Positions 7,671-16,022 of a stretch of DNA of 64,000 nt are shown piece after piece. This DNA is from Rhizobium sp. 18065 (GTDB taxonomy: Bacteria > Pseudomonadota > Alphaproteobacteria > Rhizobiales > Rhizobiaceae). The DNA is taken from assembly GCF_902706095.1 (NCBI RefSeq), contig NZ_CACSJP010000009.1, positions 1-64,000 of the forward strand, written 5' to 3'. The position numbers and the translations under genes are program-made. Position 1 is the stretch's first letter. Each line of letters starts with the position of its first letter. The notes under the pieces are model-generated. The model searched no databases and was not told where the DNA came from. It saw only the letters and a program-made list of their open reading frames with translations.

Positions 7671-8891
7671 TCAGCACCTTTCCTGGTCGACTGTCGCCGG
7701 CGACCAGAGCAGAGGAAGATAGTCCGATGCCCACATCAGGAAGGCGAGGGCGAAGAGCGTCGCCGACAGCCCGTGAGGGCCGAGTGGCAGTGACAGCGCG
7801 GGGAAGAATTCCGGCAGGCAGCGCAGGAGAACGGCAATGACGAGTGTCACGATGGCGAGCCGGGTCGTGGTTGAAAACCGCAGAGGCCGCCCGGTGTGAA
7901 GAAGTCCGGCGACTGATAGGACCTGCATGACGCCAAGGCCCAGTCCTCCCATCAGAGCGAGATGCAGCCCTCCGAGCCAGGGGAGGGGCAGGCCGGTCAG
8001 CGCAAGACCGCAGACCAGCAGACCGCCACCGGCGAAGGCACTCGACAGCCAAAACCCTGCCAGTTCGAATGTCAGGCCCTCGCGACCGACGAAACCTTCC
8101 GCGACGCGGTCGAGGAAGGCCGCGCCTGCCGCAATCATCAGATAGCCGCGAACCGGCTCCGAGGTACCCAGGAATTCCGCGAGAATGACCAGCATGGTTA
8201 GGCCAGAAGAGAGATTGGCGCGGCCGGGATGCGGGCGATAGGGCGAGGTCTGTTCACTCGGATCAAGCACCAGATTGGTCACGGGCACCGTTATACGAGC
8301 AAGAGCAAGGCCGAGAAGACCGAGGAGCGCTAAGCCCGCCGTCCTGATCGCTGCTTCCGCCATGGCAGGGTGTTCAGCCGCCATGGCAATGCGCAGCACT
8401 GCCGCCGCTGCGGCGAGGGCCGCAAGAAACAAGATAAAACCGAGGAGATAGGTGGTCCGCACGGCAATCGCCAAGCGTAACGCGTAAACCAGCAAGAAGA
8501 TGATCCAGCTCTGGTCCAGTAACAGTCCGACGAGCCATGCCTCTTCCGCGCCGAAGAGGCCGATGACGCGCGCCAACGCCCAGAGGCTCGCCAGGAGGAA
8601 GAGAGGCCGGCCATGCAGACGGGGGGTGTCTGTCCATTCCGCCAGAGCGGAGGTCAGGAACCCGAGAAGGGCGCCTCCGAAGGACCCGATGAGCATTTCC
8701 TGGGCGTGCCAATGGCCGGGCAGGGAGCCTGCCGCGAAGGGCAACTCGAAAGACCAGAGGATAACCCAGAGGAACGGCCAGAGCCCGGCATGTAGGGCTG
8801 CAAACGGAAAGAGCAACCGCAGACCTTCGGCCGACATCGCCTCTACGATACCGGCCGGGATCACAAGACGTCTGATTGCCACCACGCTCAT
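7671..8891 (-). CDS. Divergent NnrS-like membrane protein
   Basis: The 406-residue polytopic membrane protein has the general NnrS layout: GLRLLFPFAALHAGLWPFLW near the N-terminus, GHWHAQEMLIGSFGGALLGFL with the paired histidines, then SALAEWTDTPRLHGRPLFLL in place of the canonical PNWTG block. It is more divergent than the other two NnrS genes here. The ATG at 8891 overlaps the stop of the ABC ATPase gene by 4 nt and is preferred over an upstream ATG at 8912 inside that gene. Its coupling to an ABC importer suggests a role with the transported substrate or in NO handling; the function is not known. Confidence 0.75.
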   Translation of the reverse strand: MSVVAIRRLVIPAGIVEAMSAEGLRLLFPFAALHAGLWPFLWVILWSFELPFAAGSLPGHWHAQEMLIGSFGGALLGFLTSALAEWTDTPRLHGRPLFLLASLWALARVIGLFGAEEAWLVGLLLDQSWIIFLLVYALRLAIAVRTTYLLGFILFLAALAAAAAVLRIAMAAEHPAMAEAAIRTAGLALLGLLGLALARITVPVTNLVLDPSEQTSPYRPHPGRANLSSGLTMLVILAEFLGTSEPVRGYLMIAAGAAFLDRVAEGFVGREGLTFELAGFWLSSAFAGGGLLVCGLALTGLPLPWLGGLHLALMGGLGLGVMQVLSVAGLLHTGRPLRFSTTTRLAIVTLVIAVLLRCLPEFFPALSLPLGPHGLSATLFALAFLMWASDYLPLLWSPATVDQERC

Positions 8892-9637
8892 GCTATTTTC
8901 CTCTCGTCGCATTCCTCGATGACGGAGAAAAACGGGTTCTCGCGCAGCAGGCGCCTTGCCGTTTCAAAGACCAGTTCGTCGCTGCGTTCTCCCGGCGCAT
9001 GGGGAACTGTCACGCAGTCGAGGACGCCGTGGCCGCGCCGGTCGAGCACTGCAATGCGGTGGCAAATGCGAACGGCCTCCTGGATGTCATGCGTAATGAA
9101 TAGCCCGCCCGTGCCGCGCCTGGCGACGGTGGTAATCACCAGATCCTGCATGCGTCTGCGCAGTGCGGCGTCAAGCGCGGTGAATGGTTCATCGAAATAG
9201 ACGAAGTCAGGATCCCCGACGAGCGCGCGGGCAATCGCTGTGCGCTGGCGCATGCCACCGGAGAGCTGGGAGGGAAATTTTTGACAGTCTGCCTCGTCGA
9301 GAGACACCCGCCGGCAGGCTGCCGCGATCCTGTCGATTTTCTCGCGGCGACTGAGCGAAATGCCGGAGAGGCCGAGGCCGACATTGGCGGCGACAGTCAC
9401 CCAGGGCAGGAGGCGGGGTTCCTGGAAGACGAAGGCGCTGCGCCGATAGCCGCGTTCGACCGTGCCATGTCTAGATGCAATAAGCCCTGCCGCGATCTGG
9501 GCCAGTGTGCTCTTGCCGCAGCCCGAGGGGCCGACAAGCGCGACCATTTCACCTTTGCGCACCGCAAGGCGGATGTTGTCAAGAATGGCTCTGCCCAGGA
9601 AACCGTGTCCGATTGATTTCAACTCAAGGAGATTCAT
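8888..9637 (-). CDS. ABC transporter ATP-binding protein, nitrate/sulfonate/taurine type
   Basis: A 249-residue ABC ATPase with Walker A GPSGCGKST, the signature LSGGMRQRTAIARAL, Walker B DFVYFDEP and the H-loop GLFITHD. It resembles TauB/SsuB/NrtD ATPases. The stop overlaps the downstream nnrS-like start and the ATG (9637) overlaps the permease stop, so the genes are translationally coupled; a longer frame opening at 9673 lies inside the permease and is rejected. The substrate cannot be read from the sequence. Confidence 0.88.
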   Translation of the reverse strand: MNLLELKSIGHGFLGRAILDNIRLAVRKGEMVALVGPSGCGKSTLAQIAAGLIASRHGTVERGYRRSAFVFQEPRLLPWVTVAANVGLGLSGISLSRREKIDRIAAACRRVSLDEADCQKFPSQLSGGMRQRTAIARALVGDPDFVYFDEPFTALDAALRRRMQDLVITTVARRGTGGLFITHDIQEAVRICHRIAVLDRRGHGVLDCVTVPHAPGERSDELVFETARRLLRENPFFSVIEECDERKIA

Positions 9638-10443
9638 CGATGCACACCCCAGGGACGTGCCGCCTCCCGCCATGCCTCGGCCTCGGCGCGCAACGGTTGG
9701 AGAAGGCCATATTCGACCGCAAGGAGTGCAAAGACGGACAGTAGTATCCAGGCGAGTGCCGCCTCCACGTCGAGGCTGGAACGGGCATTCGCCAACTGGC
9801 CACCGATCCCGCCGGCATTGGCCAGCAGTTCTGCCATCACGGCCGCCTTGAAAGCGGTGCCGAGGGCCATGACGAGGGCCGGAAACAGCGTGTCGAGCAT
9901 CTGACGCATGGCAATTCCGACGAGACGGCGCATTGGAGACAGACCCGCCATGCGAGCCATGTCTTCGAGTGCACGATCGCGCGTGAGAATTCCCTCTGCC
10001 GCACCTACAAACACCAGAGGCAATGCTGCGACGGCAGCAGTCGCCACGACGGTACCCGCACCGCTGCCGAACCAGATCATTAGGAGTACGATCCAGGCTA
10101 TGGGCGGGATGCCGATGAGCAAGGTGACCTGAGGCCGCGCTACGCGCATGACGGCTGGGTGATAACCGGCGACGATGCCGCAGAAGGCGCCGATCATCGC
10201 GGCCAAGGCAAAGCCCAGAAGCGCCCGGGTCCCTGTCGCTGCCACAAGTATCCAGTTTTTGGGAATGAACATCAGCTGGATCAATGTCGCAAATGTCGCC
10301 GCCGGCGTGGGCAGGACGAAGCTGCCATAGATTTCCGCGCCGAATTGCCAGACGGCGGCGAAGACCGCCAGTCCCGCGAGGCCGGCCCAGCCCAACCAGA
10401 GGAACTTCAACGTTCGCGCCGCACGATTTGCCAGACCCGCCAT
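9634..10443 (-). CDS. ABC transporter permease, nitrate/sulfonate/taurine type
   Basis: A 269-residue inner-membrane permease with about six hydrophobic spans and the BPD-type coupling loop EDMARMAGLSPMRRLVGIAM, where the conserved G of the EAA motif is visible. It belongs with SsuC/TauC-type permeases. The ATG at 10443 lies 10 bp after the binding-protein stop; an upstream frame start at 10488 would overlap that gene and is rejected. It is the second gene of the operon binding protein, permease, ATPase, NnrS-like, NnrS. Confidence 0.88.
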   Translation of the reverse strand: MAGLANRAARTLKFLWLGWAGLAGLAVFAAVWQFGAEIYGSFVLPTPAATFATLIQLMFIPKNWILVAATGTRALLGFALAAMIGAFCGIVAGYHPAVMRVARPQVTLLIGIPPIAWIVLLMIWFGSGAGTVVATAAVAALPLVFVGAAEGILTRDRALEDMARMAGLSPMRRLVGIAMRQMLDTLFPALVMALGTAFKAAVMAELLANAGGIGGQLANARSSLDVEAALAWILLSVFALLAVEYGLLQPLRAEAEAWREAARPWGVHR

Positions 10444-10453
10444 CGTCAAAGCC

Positions 10454-11443
10454 TCAGAGATAGAGTGCTGGATCGGGCATGCGGCCACCCACCATTTCAG
10501 GGTGCGTCTCCGCGACGGCCTTTAAAAGCGTCTCGATCGGATCACGGAGGTCGCGAGCGGGGACGGCAACCAGATTGGAATGAGGGATCGATGCCTCCAG
10601 CACGGGCCATGGCAGTTCAAGTGCCGACGCGGCCTGGCTGGCTGCCGCCGCCGGGTCGGCATTGACTTCTGATGTCGCCTTGGCGAGTGCCGCCAGGAGT
10701 GCCTCTACCCTATCAGGCTGTGCTTTCAGGAAAACGTCGGTGAGGGCCAGGCCCGCCTGGGGCATGACGGGGCTCTTGCCATTCATCTCGCCCCATTCGA
10801 TCTGCATGTCGATCGCCCTATAAAGGGCCACACCGCCCGTCTTCGCGCGGAAGATTGCGGCCGACACGGCCGGCTCTGGCAATAGGGCGGTTTCGATCCG
10901 GCCCGCCAGCAGCATCTGCATCGCCTCGATCGGTGTTCCGGCCCGTTCGATCTCCACTCTTCCCGTCATTCCATGATGTGCGAGAGCGGCATCGAAGATG
11001 AGTTCCGGCGTGTCATTTGGAAACGGGACGGTGATGCTGCGGCCATCGAGATCCGAGATGCTGCGGATACCCGGATCACGCGAGACGATGTAGAGAAGTC
11101 CGTTCGTCATGATATTGGCAAGCTTGAGGCCGATGCCTCGGGTGTGGAGGTTGGCGGCCGCCGTAGTCGGCATGACGACGGCCTGCATCGACCCGGAGGA
11201 CAGGCCGGCCCGCATTTCGTCCGGCGTGCGCCAGATCTTGAACTCGACCTTGTTGGCGACATCGCGCAGCAATCCCTTGCCGACAGCATAGGCGAGTGTG
11301 ATCGACGGACCCGCTGGAGGACCATGGAGGACAAGCTGATCGAGGGAAGCACCAAGGGCTCCACGGTTGAGGAAAGGCAGGGCGAGTGTGGCTGCAATGG
11401 TGGTACAAATAGTGCGCCTGGTCACTCCGATGGAGGGCCGCAT
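10454..11443 (-). CDS. Periplasmic substrate-binding protein of an ABC importer
   Basis: A 329-residue binding protein related to the NMT1/SsuA/TauA type. The N-terminus carries an export signal (TRRTICTTIAATLALPFLN, cleavage probably near GALGA), possibly a Tat signal given the paired arginines. The body has the usual order: substrate cleft start HGPPAGPSITLAYAVGKGLL, then PTTAAANLHTRG and a LPEPAVSAAI segment. ATG 11443 is preferred over frame starts at 11494 and 11548 because it follows AAGGGTACAGAT and directly precedes the signal peptide. An Fnr-like box lies at 11557-11570. Substrate unknown. Confidence 0.85.
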   Translation of the reverse strand: MRPSIGVTRRTICTTIAATLALPFLNRGALGASLDQLVLHGPPAGPSITLAYAVGKGLLRDVANKVEFKIWRTPDEMRAGLSSGSMQAVVMPTTAAANLHTRGIGLKLANIMTNGLLYIVSRDPGIRSISDLDGRSITVPFPNDTPELIFDAALAHHGMTGRVEIERAGTPIEAMQMLLAGRIETALLPEPAVSAAIFRAKTGGVALYRAIDMQIEWGEMNGKSPVMPQAGLALTDVFLKAQPDRVEALLAALAKATSEVNADPAAAASQAASALELPWPVLEASIPHSNLVAVPARDLRDPIETLLKAVAETHPEMVGGRMPDPALYL

Positions 11444-11556
11444 ATCTGTACCCTTGTCGTTTGATCCGAGTTTGATCACGCGGTCGCTCGCCATCGGCTG
11501 CCTTCTTCTAATGTGAACTGCTGGATCACCTTTATCGGATGCCGGCATTGCGTTGT

Positions 11557-11570
11557 TTGACGTGCGTCAA
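11557..11570 (-). promoter_or_regulatory. Palindromic Fnr-like box before the ABC-nnrS operon
   Basis: TTGACGTGCGTCAA is a perfect dyad of the Fnr form TTGAn-N4-nTCAA with C/G in place of T/A. Activation from -41.5 would start transcription near 11522, 79 bp before the binding-protein ATG. Confidence 0.6.
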
Positions 11571-11653
11571 GGATCGGAGCAGTCAGAATTTATTTCGCCG
11601 GTTCCGAAATCACGGTCGAGCTTGGCCCGGGAGCACCGCGCTTGTTCCCACGC

Positions 11654-12385
11654 TCAGTAGGCGAGCGCCGCTATCGGATCGGCCCCGAACAGGAGCGCGT
11701 GCCCGCCTGTCAGCAGCCATATGGTTGCCCCACACGTTAGGACAAATGCCGTCAGCATCGGTCCGTCCAAGCGCAGCATCGTCCGTCCCTCGATGAGTGC
11801 TGCCAGCGGTATGATAGAAGTCTGAGCCTGGACTAGGTGCCAGTCCAGATCCGGCCGTCGCCGTGCCCGACGATCGAGGATGAACAGACCCACGACGGAA
11901 AATATCCCGAGTCCGCCGAAAAGGGTCAGGGAACGGAGGTCGCCATTGACCAAAAGATGTCCAAGAGACCACAGAATGAAGCCCCAGAGCACCGGGTGAC
12001 GGGTGATGGCGACTATCGCTCCGGCGTGCGCTCCGGGGGGCGCATCGGAGGCTGTGTCGTAGCCAGCAACAGGAGCGTGTCCGGCCCGCAAACTGATAGA
12101 GAAGTGATTGGGGCTGATGAGACCAGCAAGGACGAGGAAGAGCGCGAGCGGCGATGTAACGATCGTCACGAGTGCCTGCCAGCCGGATGGGTCCCAGAGC
12201 TCGACAAAGTCGCTGCGAAGTGCTGCGTGAACAACCCAGACCATCACGGCGACCGAGACGGCCGAATAGGCGGCCAAATAGGTCCGTGATCCGATCAGGG
12301 AGATCAGATTGGATCGCAACATAGGAATGGCCGGAACGGAATGCAGCAGCAGGAAAACAAGCAGCGACAGAATGAGCTCGTTCAT
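11654..12385 (-). CDS. nnrU: NnrU family membrane protein
   Basis: The 243-residue integral membrane protein has several hydrophobic spans starting at the N-terminus (ILSLLVFLLLHSVPAIPMLR), with the family-typical SRTYLAAYSAVSVAVMVWVV and AITRHPVLWGFILWSLGHLL. NnrU genes accompany nir and nor clusters in rhizobia and Rhodobacter and are needed for denitrification, but the biochemical role is unknown; the domain is related to isoprenylcysteine methyltransferase-like folds. The ATG (12385) overlaps the hemerythrin-gene stop by 4 nt. A much longer upstream extension (to 12625) runs through that gene and is rejected. Confidence 0.92.
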   Translation of the reverse strand: MNELILSLLVFLLLHSVPAIPMLRSNLISLIGSRTYLAAYSAVSVAVMVWVVHAALRSDFVELWDPSGWQALVTIVTSPLALFLVLAGLISPNHFSISLRAGHAPVAGYDTASDAPPGAHAGAIVAITRHPVLWGFILWSLGHLLVNGDLRSLTLFGGLGIFSVVGLFILDRRARRRPDLDWHLVQAQTSIIPLAALIEGRTMLRLDGPMLTAFVLTCGATIWLLTGGHALLFGADPIAALAY

Positions 12386-12858
12386 TGGGCCGAACCGACC
12401 GTCTCGTCTTCGATTGCCAGAAGACAAAAAAGCAGCATCTGCTCCGCAGCGACGTGGCGCCTCAGATATTCCTGGAAGCCACGCACCATATTCGCCACGA
12501 TATCCAGTCCGAGCCTGGATCGACGGCCAGCAATTGCGGTAAGCGTGAGGGCCAACTCTCGTGCAGCCCGGTGATCCACGCGGTGCTCTGCCTTGATCTG
12601 GGCGATCATAAGAGATCCGAAGCACGAGCCAGCATGCCGCTCGAGATCCGGATATAAACTATCTTCTTCTATCCTGTGCGCTGCCGAGATCAGGGGTTCC
12701 ATCGTCTTTGCGAGGCGCTGTGTTTTTGGCGGGACGCGCCCGACGTCCAGTTCAGCTGCCACGTCCTCGAGCTCCAGGCAGAGCTGGAGGAGGTCACGGT
12801 GATGCACCTCAAGTTGTCGCACTTCCGCCGCCGTCAGTCCATGCGTCGATGAGCACAT
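12382..12858 (-). CDS. Hemerythrin-domain protein
   Basis: A 158-residue soluble protein with hemerythrin-type iron-ligand residues: HHRDLLQLCLELE near the N-terminus, AHRIEEDSLYPDLERH, KAEHRVDHRAARE and a C-terminal RRHVAAEQMLLF. It is coupled to nnrU by an ATGA overlap and lies behind a tiny membrane-protein gene, opposite norE. A paralogue of the same length is at 41252-41728. By analogy with the RIC and hemerythrin families it could bind NO or O2 at a di-iron site or help metal-centre maintenance; this is inference. Confidence 0.8.
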   Translation of the reverse strand: MCSSTHGLTAAEVRQLEVHHRDLLQLCLELEDVAAELDVGRVPPKTQRLAKTMEPLISAAHRIEEDSLYPDLERHAGSCFGSLMIAQIKAEHRVDHRAARELALTLTAIAGRRSRLGLDIVANMVRGFQEYLRRHVAAEQMLLFCLLAIEDETVGSAQ

Positions 12859-12867
12859 CCTCGCCTC

Positions 12868-13023
12868 CTACTGTCCGATAAAAAGGATGAAGGCGATCGC
12901 CACGGAGGCCCCGATGGCCGTTATCGTTCCAGCGGGCTGGAGAACGCCCATGCGGTGGAGCATGAGTGCGAAAACCATGATTGCCGGGGTGGCCACCAGG
13001 AGGCCAATCTGTGCATCGGTCAT
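12868..13023 (-). CDS. Small two-helix membrane protein of the nor region
   Basis: A 51-residue protein with two hydrophobic segments (IGLLVATPAIMVFALMLHRM and TITAIGASVAIAFILFIG) joined by a short GVLQPAG turn. ATG 13023 is chosen because TAAGG lies 8 bp upstream; ATG 13032 would sit on that site. It is the first gene of an operon with the hemerythrin gene (9 bp apart) and nnrU, divergent from norE across a perfect NnrR box. I do not recognise a named family. It may be a subunit or assembly factor for a membrane complex. Confidence 0.65.
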   Translation of the reverse strand: MTDAQIGLLVATPAIMVFALMLHRMGVLQPAGTITAIGASVAIAFILFIGQ

Positions 13024-13077
13024 GTCGGGCATCCTTATATTCCGAGCCGTCACACTGCCTTGCCTTTTGTCAGCCTT

Positions 13078-13095
13078 CTTTGCGTTCCCGCAAAG
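13078..13095. promoter_or_regulatory. Perfect NnrR-type box between the nnrU operon and norE
   Basis: CTTTGCG-TTCC-CGCAAAG is a perfect dyad. Its centre at 13086.5 fits a norE start site near 13128 (leader 20 nt). It is also 55 bp upstream of the divergent small membrane gene and can serve both directions. Confidence 0.8.
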
Positions 13096-13147
13096 AGGAG
13101 CGTGGTTGTGGCATCTAAGTCTCGTCGTAAGGACAAGGAGAAAAGAC

Positions 13148-13693
13148 ATGGTGTTCGACACGATTGCGCGGAAAGACGCCGATGAGGATCAACTGCTGCT
13201 TTGGATCCTGGTGTGGAGCGAACTGATCGCCTTCGGCATCCTGATCGTCGCCTTTCTTGTCCTCTCTGGCCTTCACGCGGAAGCCTTCGATCTCGCGCGC
13301 CTACACTTGCGACCGGGACTTGCTGCCACCAACACCGTGATTTTGCTTGTGAGCGGCTATCAGGTTGCGATTGCGGTAAGGCGGCGCGATGCGCTATCCC
13401 GCGTCAGGAGGCCCCTGGTGATCGCCGCGCTGCTCGGCTTCGCCTTCGTCGTGGTGAAGCTTTTCGAATACTGGGGTGAGGTCCGCTATGCAGGCAATGC
13501 CACCCTCAACATCTTCTTCGAACTCTATTTCCTCATCACCGGATTCCACCTTCTGCATGTGCTTTTCGCAGGCATCGCACTACTTCTGATCGCTTGGCGC
13601 CCGGCAAGGGAGAATGTCCTCCTGATCGGCACATTGTGGCATGTGATCGACCTCGTCTGGCTTGTGCTGTTTCCGATCCTCTATCTCGCGTGA
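13148..13693 (+). CDS. norE: NorE, cytochrome c oxidase subunit III-like protein of the nor operon
   Basis: The 181-residue protein has five hydrophobic spans and resembles subunit III of haem-copper oxidases (FFELYFLITGFHLLHVLFAG, LIGTLWHVIDLVWLVLFPIL). NorE is associated with full NO reductase activity in denitrifiers. ATG 13148 follows AAGGAG with ideal spacing; a longer frame from 12887 is an artefact crossing the promoter. norF follows after 8 bp. Confidence 0.93.
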   Translation: MVFDTIARKDADEDQLLLWILVWSELIAFGILIVAFLVLSGLHAEAFDLARLHLRPGLAATNTVILLVSGYQVAIAVRRRDALSRVRRPLVIAALLGFAFVVVKLFEYWGEVRYAGNATLNIFFELYFLITGFHLLHVLFAGIALLLIAWRPARENVLLIGTLWHVIDLVWLVLFPILYLA

Positions 13694-13701
13694 GAAACAT
13701 C

Positions 13702-13974
13702 ATGACCCGAAGAGAACGCGAAGAGCTTCTGGGTGCGCTTGCGGCTCTCCTGACGCTCGCCGTAGGCGGGGCGGTAGTGGCCGCACTTGCCGGAGACACG
13801 GTGGTCCCCGTCGCGGCCGTCCTTGCTATGGCTTTTGCCAAGGGACGATTGATCATTCTCGATTTCATGGAGTTTCGTGACAGCCGAAGCCTTCTGCGCG
13901 CGGCGTTGATTGCATGGCCCTGCGTGCTCTTGACCGCCGCCTTCGCGCGCTCCCTCGCCGTGGCCGTGTTTTGA
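13702..13974 (+). CDS. norF: NorF, small membrane protein of the nor operon
   Basis: The 90-residue protein has three hydrophobic segments and the AFAKGRLIILDFMEFRDS block typical of NorF and related cytochrome oxidase subunit IV-like proteins. It is thought to help NO reductase assembly or activity together with NorE. It follows norE closely and precedes an independent promoter box for norCB, so norEF form a separate unit. Confidence 0.9.
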   Translation: MTRREREELLGALAALLTLAVGGAVVAALAGDTVVPVAAVLAMAFAKGRLIILDFMEFRDSRSLLRAALIAWPCVLLTAAFARSLAVAVF

Positions 13975-13992
13975 ACACCTGACCGCTTCCTT

Positions 13993-14010
13993 CTTTGCCA
14001 AAAAGCAAAG
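13993..14010 (+). promoter_or_regulatory. NnrR-type box before norC
   Basis: CTTTGCCAAAAAGCAAAG gives CTTTGC-N6-GCAAAG, the same arms and spacing as the norE box. The centre at 14001.5 predicts transcription from near 14043, 88 bp before the norC ATG. Confidence 0.75.
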
Positions 14011-14130
14011 AAGTCTTCTGGCTGCGGCTTAGAAAGACGACGTCCCGCAATGCCGGAGAGCGGATCGCCGGATGTCATGGCGGGGATTAATGGCCGGCAC
14101 AGAGCTGCCGGCAGACGGAAGGACAAAGGC

Positions 14131-14583
14131 ATGGCAGAGCGCCTGACCAAGACCGGAGCGCGCAACGTCTTCTATGGCGGCTCCATATTCTTTTTTGCGA
14201 TCTTCGTGGGGCTCACCGCCCATAGTCACTATTACATCCGCACGGTCTCGACCGACGAGACGACGCTGACCGCCGGCGTCGCCCGCGGCAAGCATGTCTG
14301 GGAAAGGAATGCCTGCATCAATTGTCATACCTTGCTGGGAGAAGGCGCGTACTTCGCACCCGAACTCGGCAATGTCTGGACCCGCTGGGGTGGTCAAGAC
14401 GATCGCGACAGCGCGCGCGAAACCCTCCGCTCATGGATGGCGGCACAGCCCTCTCGTGTCGAAGGCCGTCGGCAGATGCCGCAATTCAACCTGACCGATG
14501 ACGAGATCAACGATCTCTCCGATTTCCTCGAATGGACCAGCAAGATCAAGACACAGAACTGGCCGCCGAACGAGGCCGGCTGA
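14131..14583 (+). CDS. norC: Nitric oxide reductase cytochrome c subunit NorC
   Basis: A 150-residue cytochrome c anchored by an uncleaved N-terminal helix (NVFYGGSIFFFAIFVGLTAH) with one haem-binding site CINCH at about residue 61 and an axial methionine expected in RRQMPQFN. NorC passes electrons from pseudoazurin or cytochrome c to NorB. ATG 14131 is used because GGACAAAGGC lies just upstream and the protein then has the usual length; an in-frame ATG at 14050 is rejected. norB starts 28 bp after its stop. Confidence 0.96.
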   Translation: MAERLTKTGARNVFYGGSIFFFAIFVGLTAHSHYYIRTVSTDETTLTAGVARGKHVWERNACINCHTLLGEGAYFAPELGNVWTRWGGQDDRDSARETLRSWMAAQPSRVEGRRQMPQFNLTDDEINDLSDFLEWTSKIKTQNWPPNEAG

Positions 14584-14611
14584 GCCCTTCGTGACCTCAA
14601 GGAGACATGAG

Positions 14612-15958
14612 ATGAAATACCAAACCCAGAAGGTCGCGATGCTGTATTTCTACGGCGCGCTCGGCCTCTTCCTCGCCCAGGTCCTGTTCGGCGTTGTTGC
14701 CGGCACGATCTACGTCCTGCCAAACACGCTCTCCGAACTGTTGCCCTTTAACATCGTTCGGATGATCCACACGAATTCGCTGATCGTGTGGCTGCTGATG
14801 GGCTTCATGGGCGCCACTTACTATCTGCTTCCCGAAGAAGCGGAAACCGAGCTTTACAGCCCCAAGCTGGCTGTCGCCCAGTTCTGGATCTTCCTTATCG
14901 CGGCAGCGGCGGCAGTCGTGGGTTACCTGTTTCACATCCACGAGGGCCGCGAATTCCTCGAGCAGCCTTTTGTCATCAAGGTCGGCATCGTCATCGTCGC
15001 CCTGATGCTGCTGTTCAACGTCACCATGACGGTCCTGAAAGGCCGCAAGACGGTGGTCACCAACATCCTGATCTTCGGTCTCTGGGGCGTGGCGATCTTC
15101 TTCCTGTTCGCGTTTTACAATCCGACCAACCTGGCGCTCGACAAGATGTACTGGTGGTATGTCGTGCACCTTTGGGTCGAAGGCGTCTGGGAACTGATCA
15201 TGGCCTCGGTACTGGCCTTCCTGATGATCAAGCTGAACGGCATCGACCGCGAGGTGGTCGAGAAGTGGCTCTATGTCATCGTCGGCCTCGCACTGTTCTC
15301 TGGCATTCTCGGCACAGGTCACCATTATTACTGGATCGGCGCGCCGGGCTACTGGCAGTGGATCGGCTCTCTCTTCTCGACTCTGGAAGTGGCTCCGTTC
15401 TTCACCATGGTCATCTTCACCTTCGTCATGACCTGGAAGGCGGGCCGCAAGCATCCGAACAAGGCGGCGCTGCTGTGGTCGATCGGCTGCTCGGTCATGG
15501 CGTTCTTCGGTGCCGGCGTCTGGGGCTTCCTGCATACGCTGTCGTCGGTGAACTACTACACACACGGAACGCAGGTGACGGCTGCCCACGGGCATCTCGC
15601 CTTCTTCGGCGCCTATGTGATGCTCAACCTTGCCGTCATGGCCTATGCAATTCCGGAACTGCGCGGTCGCCAGCCGTATAACCAGTGGCTGTCGATCGCC
15701 AGCTTCTGGATGATGTGCACAGCAATGTCGGTGATGACCTTCGCGCTCACCTTCGCCGGCGTTCTTCAGGTGCATCTCCAGCGCGTGCTGGGCGAAAGCT
15801 ACATGGACGTCCAGGACCAGCTGGCACTGTTCTACTGGGTCCGCCTCGGCTCCGGCGCAGTTGTTTTGGTCTCGGCGCTGATGTTTGCCTGGGCCGTGCT
15901 CGTGCCCGGCAAGGAAAAGGCTCCGGCCTTTGGCGGATATGTCGAGCCTGCCGAATAA
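14612..15958 (+). CDS. norB: Nitric oxide reductase catalytic subunit NorB
   Basis: A 448-residue haem-copper oxidase-family protein with about 12 membrane helices. Visible are the His ligand near NIVRMIHTNSLIVW, the conserved glutamate in HLWVEGVWELI, the paired His of GTGHHYYWIG that contribute to the Fe-B site, and the late HTLSSVNYYTHGTQVTAAHG block. It reduces two NO to N2O at the cytoplasmic membrane. ATG 14612 follows CAAGGAGACATGAG. A 10-bp hairpin with GGTTTT lies just after the stop, before norQ. Confidence 0.97.
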   Translation: MKYQTQKVAMLYFYGALGLFLAQVLFGVVAGTIYVLPNTLSELLPFNIVRMIHTNSLIVWLLMGFMGATYYLLPEEAETELYSPKLAVAQFWIFLIAAAAAVVGYLFHIHEGREFLEQPFVIKVGIVIVALMLLFNVTMTVLKGRKTVVTNILIFGLWGVAIFFLFAFYNPTNLALDKMYWWYVVHLWVEGVWELIMASVLAFLMIKLNGIDREVVEKWLYVIVGLALFSGILGTGHHYYWIGAPGYWQWIGSLFSTLEVAPFFTMVIFTFVMTWKAGRKHPNKAALLWSIGCSVMAFFGAGVWGFLHTLSSVNYYTHGTQVTAAHGHLAFFGAYVMLNLAVMAYAIPELRGRQPYNQWLSIASFWMMCTAMSVMTFALTFAGVLQVHLQRVLGESYMDVQDQLALFYWVRLGSGAVVLVSALMFAWAVLVPGKEKAPAFGGYVEPAE

Positions 15959-15968
15959 AGTGCCTGCT

Positions 15969-15999
15969 CCGCCGTCTCTGAGCGAGACGGCGGGGTTTT
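15969..15999 (+). terminator. Hairpin with T-run between norB and norQ
   Basis: Perfect 10-bp stem (CCGCCGTCTC / GAGACGGCGG), 5-nt loop, then GGTTTT. It begins 11 bp after norB. It could be a partial terminator lowering norQD relative to norCB, or an mRNA stabiliser. Confidence 0.6.
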
Positions 16000-16022
16000 C
16001 CGGATTTTTGAGGATCAGAACC

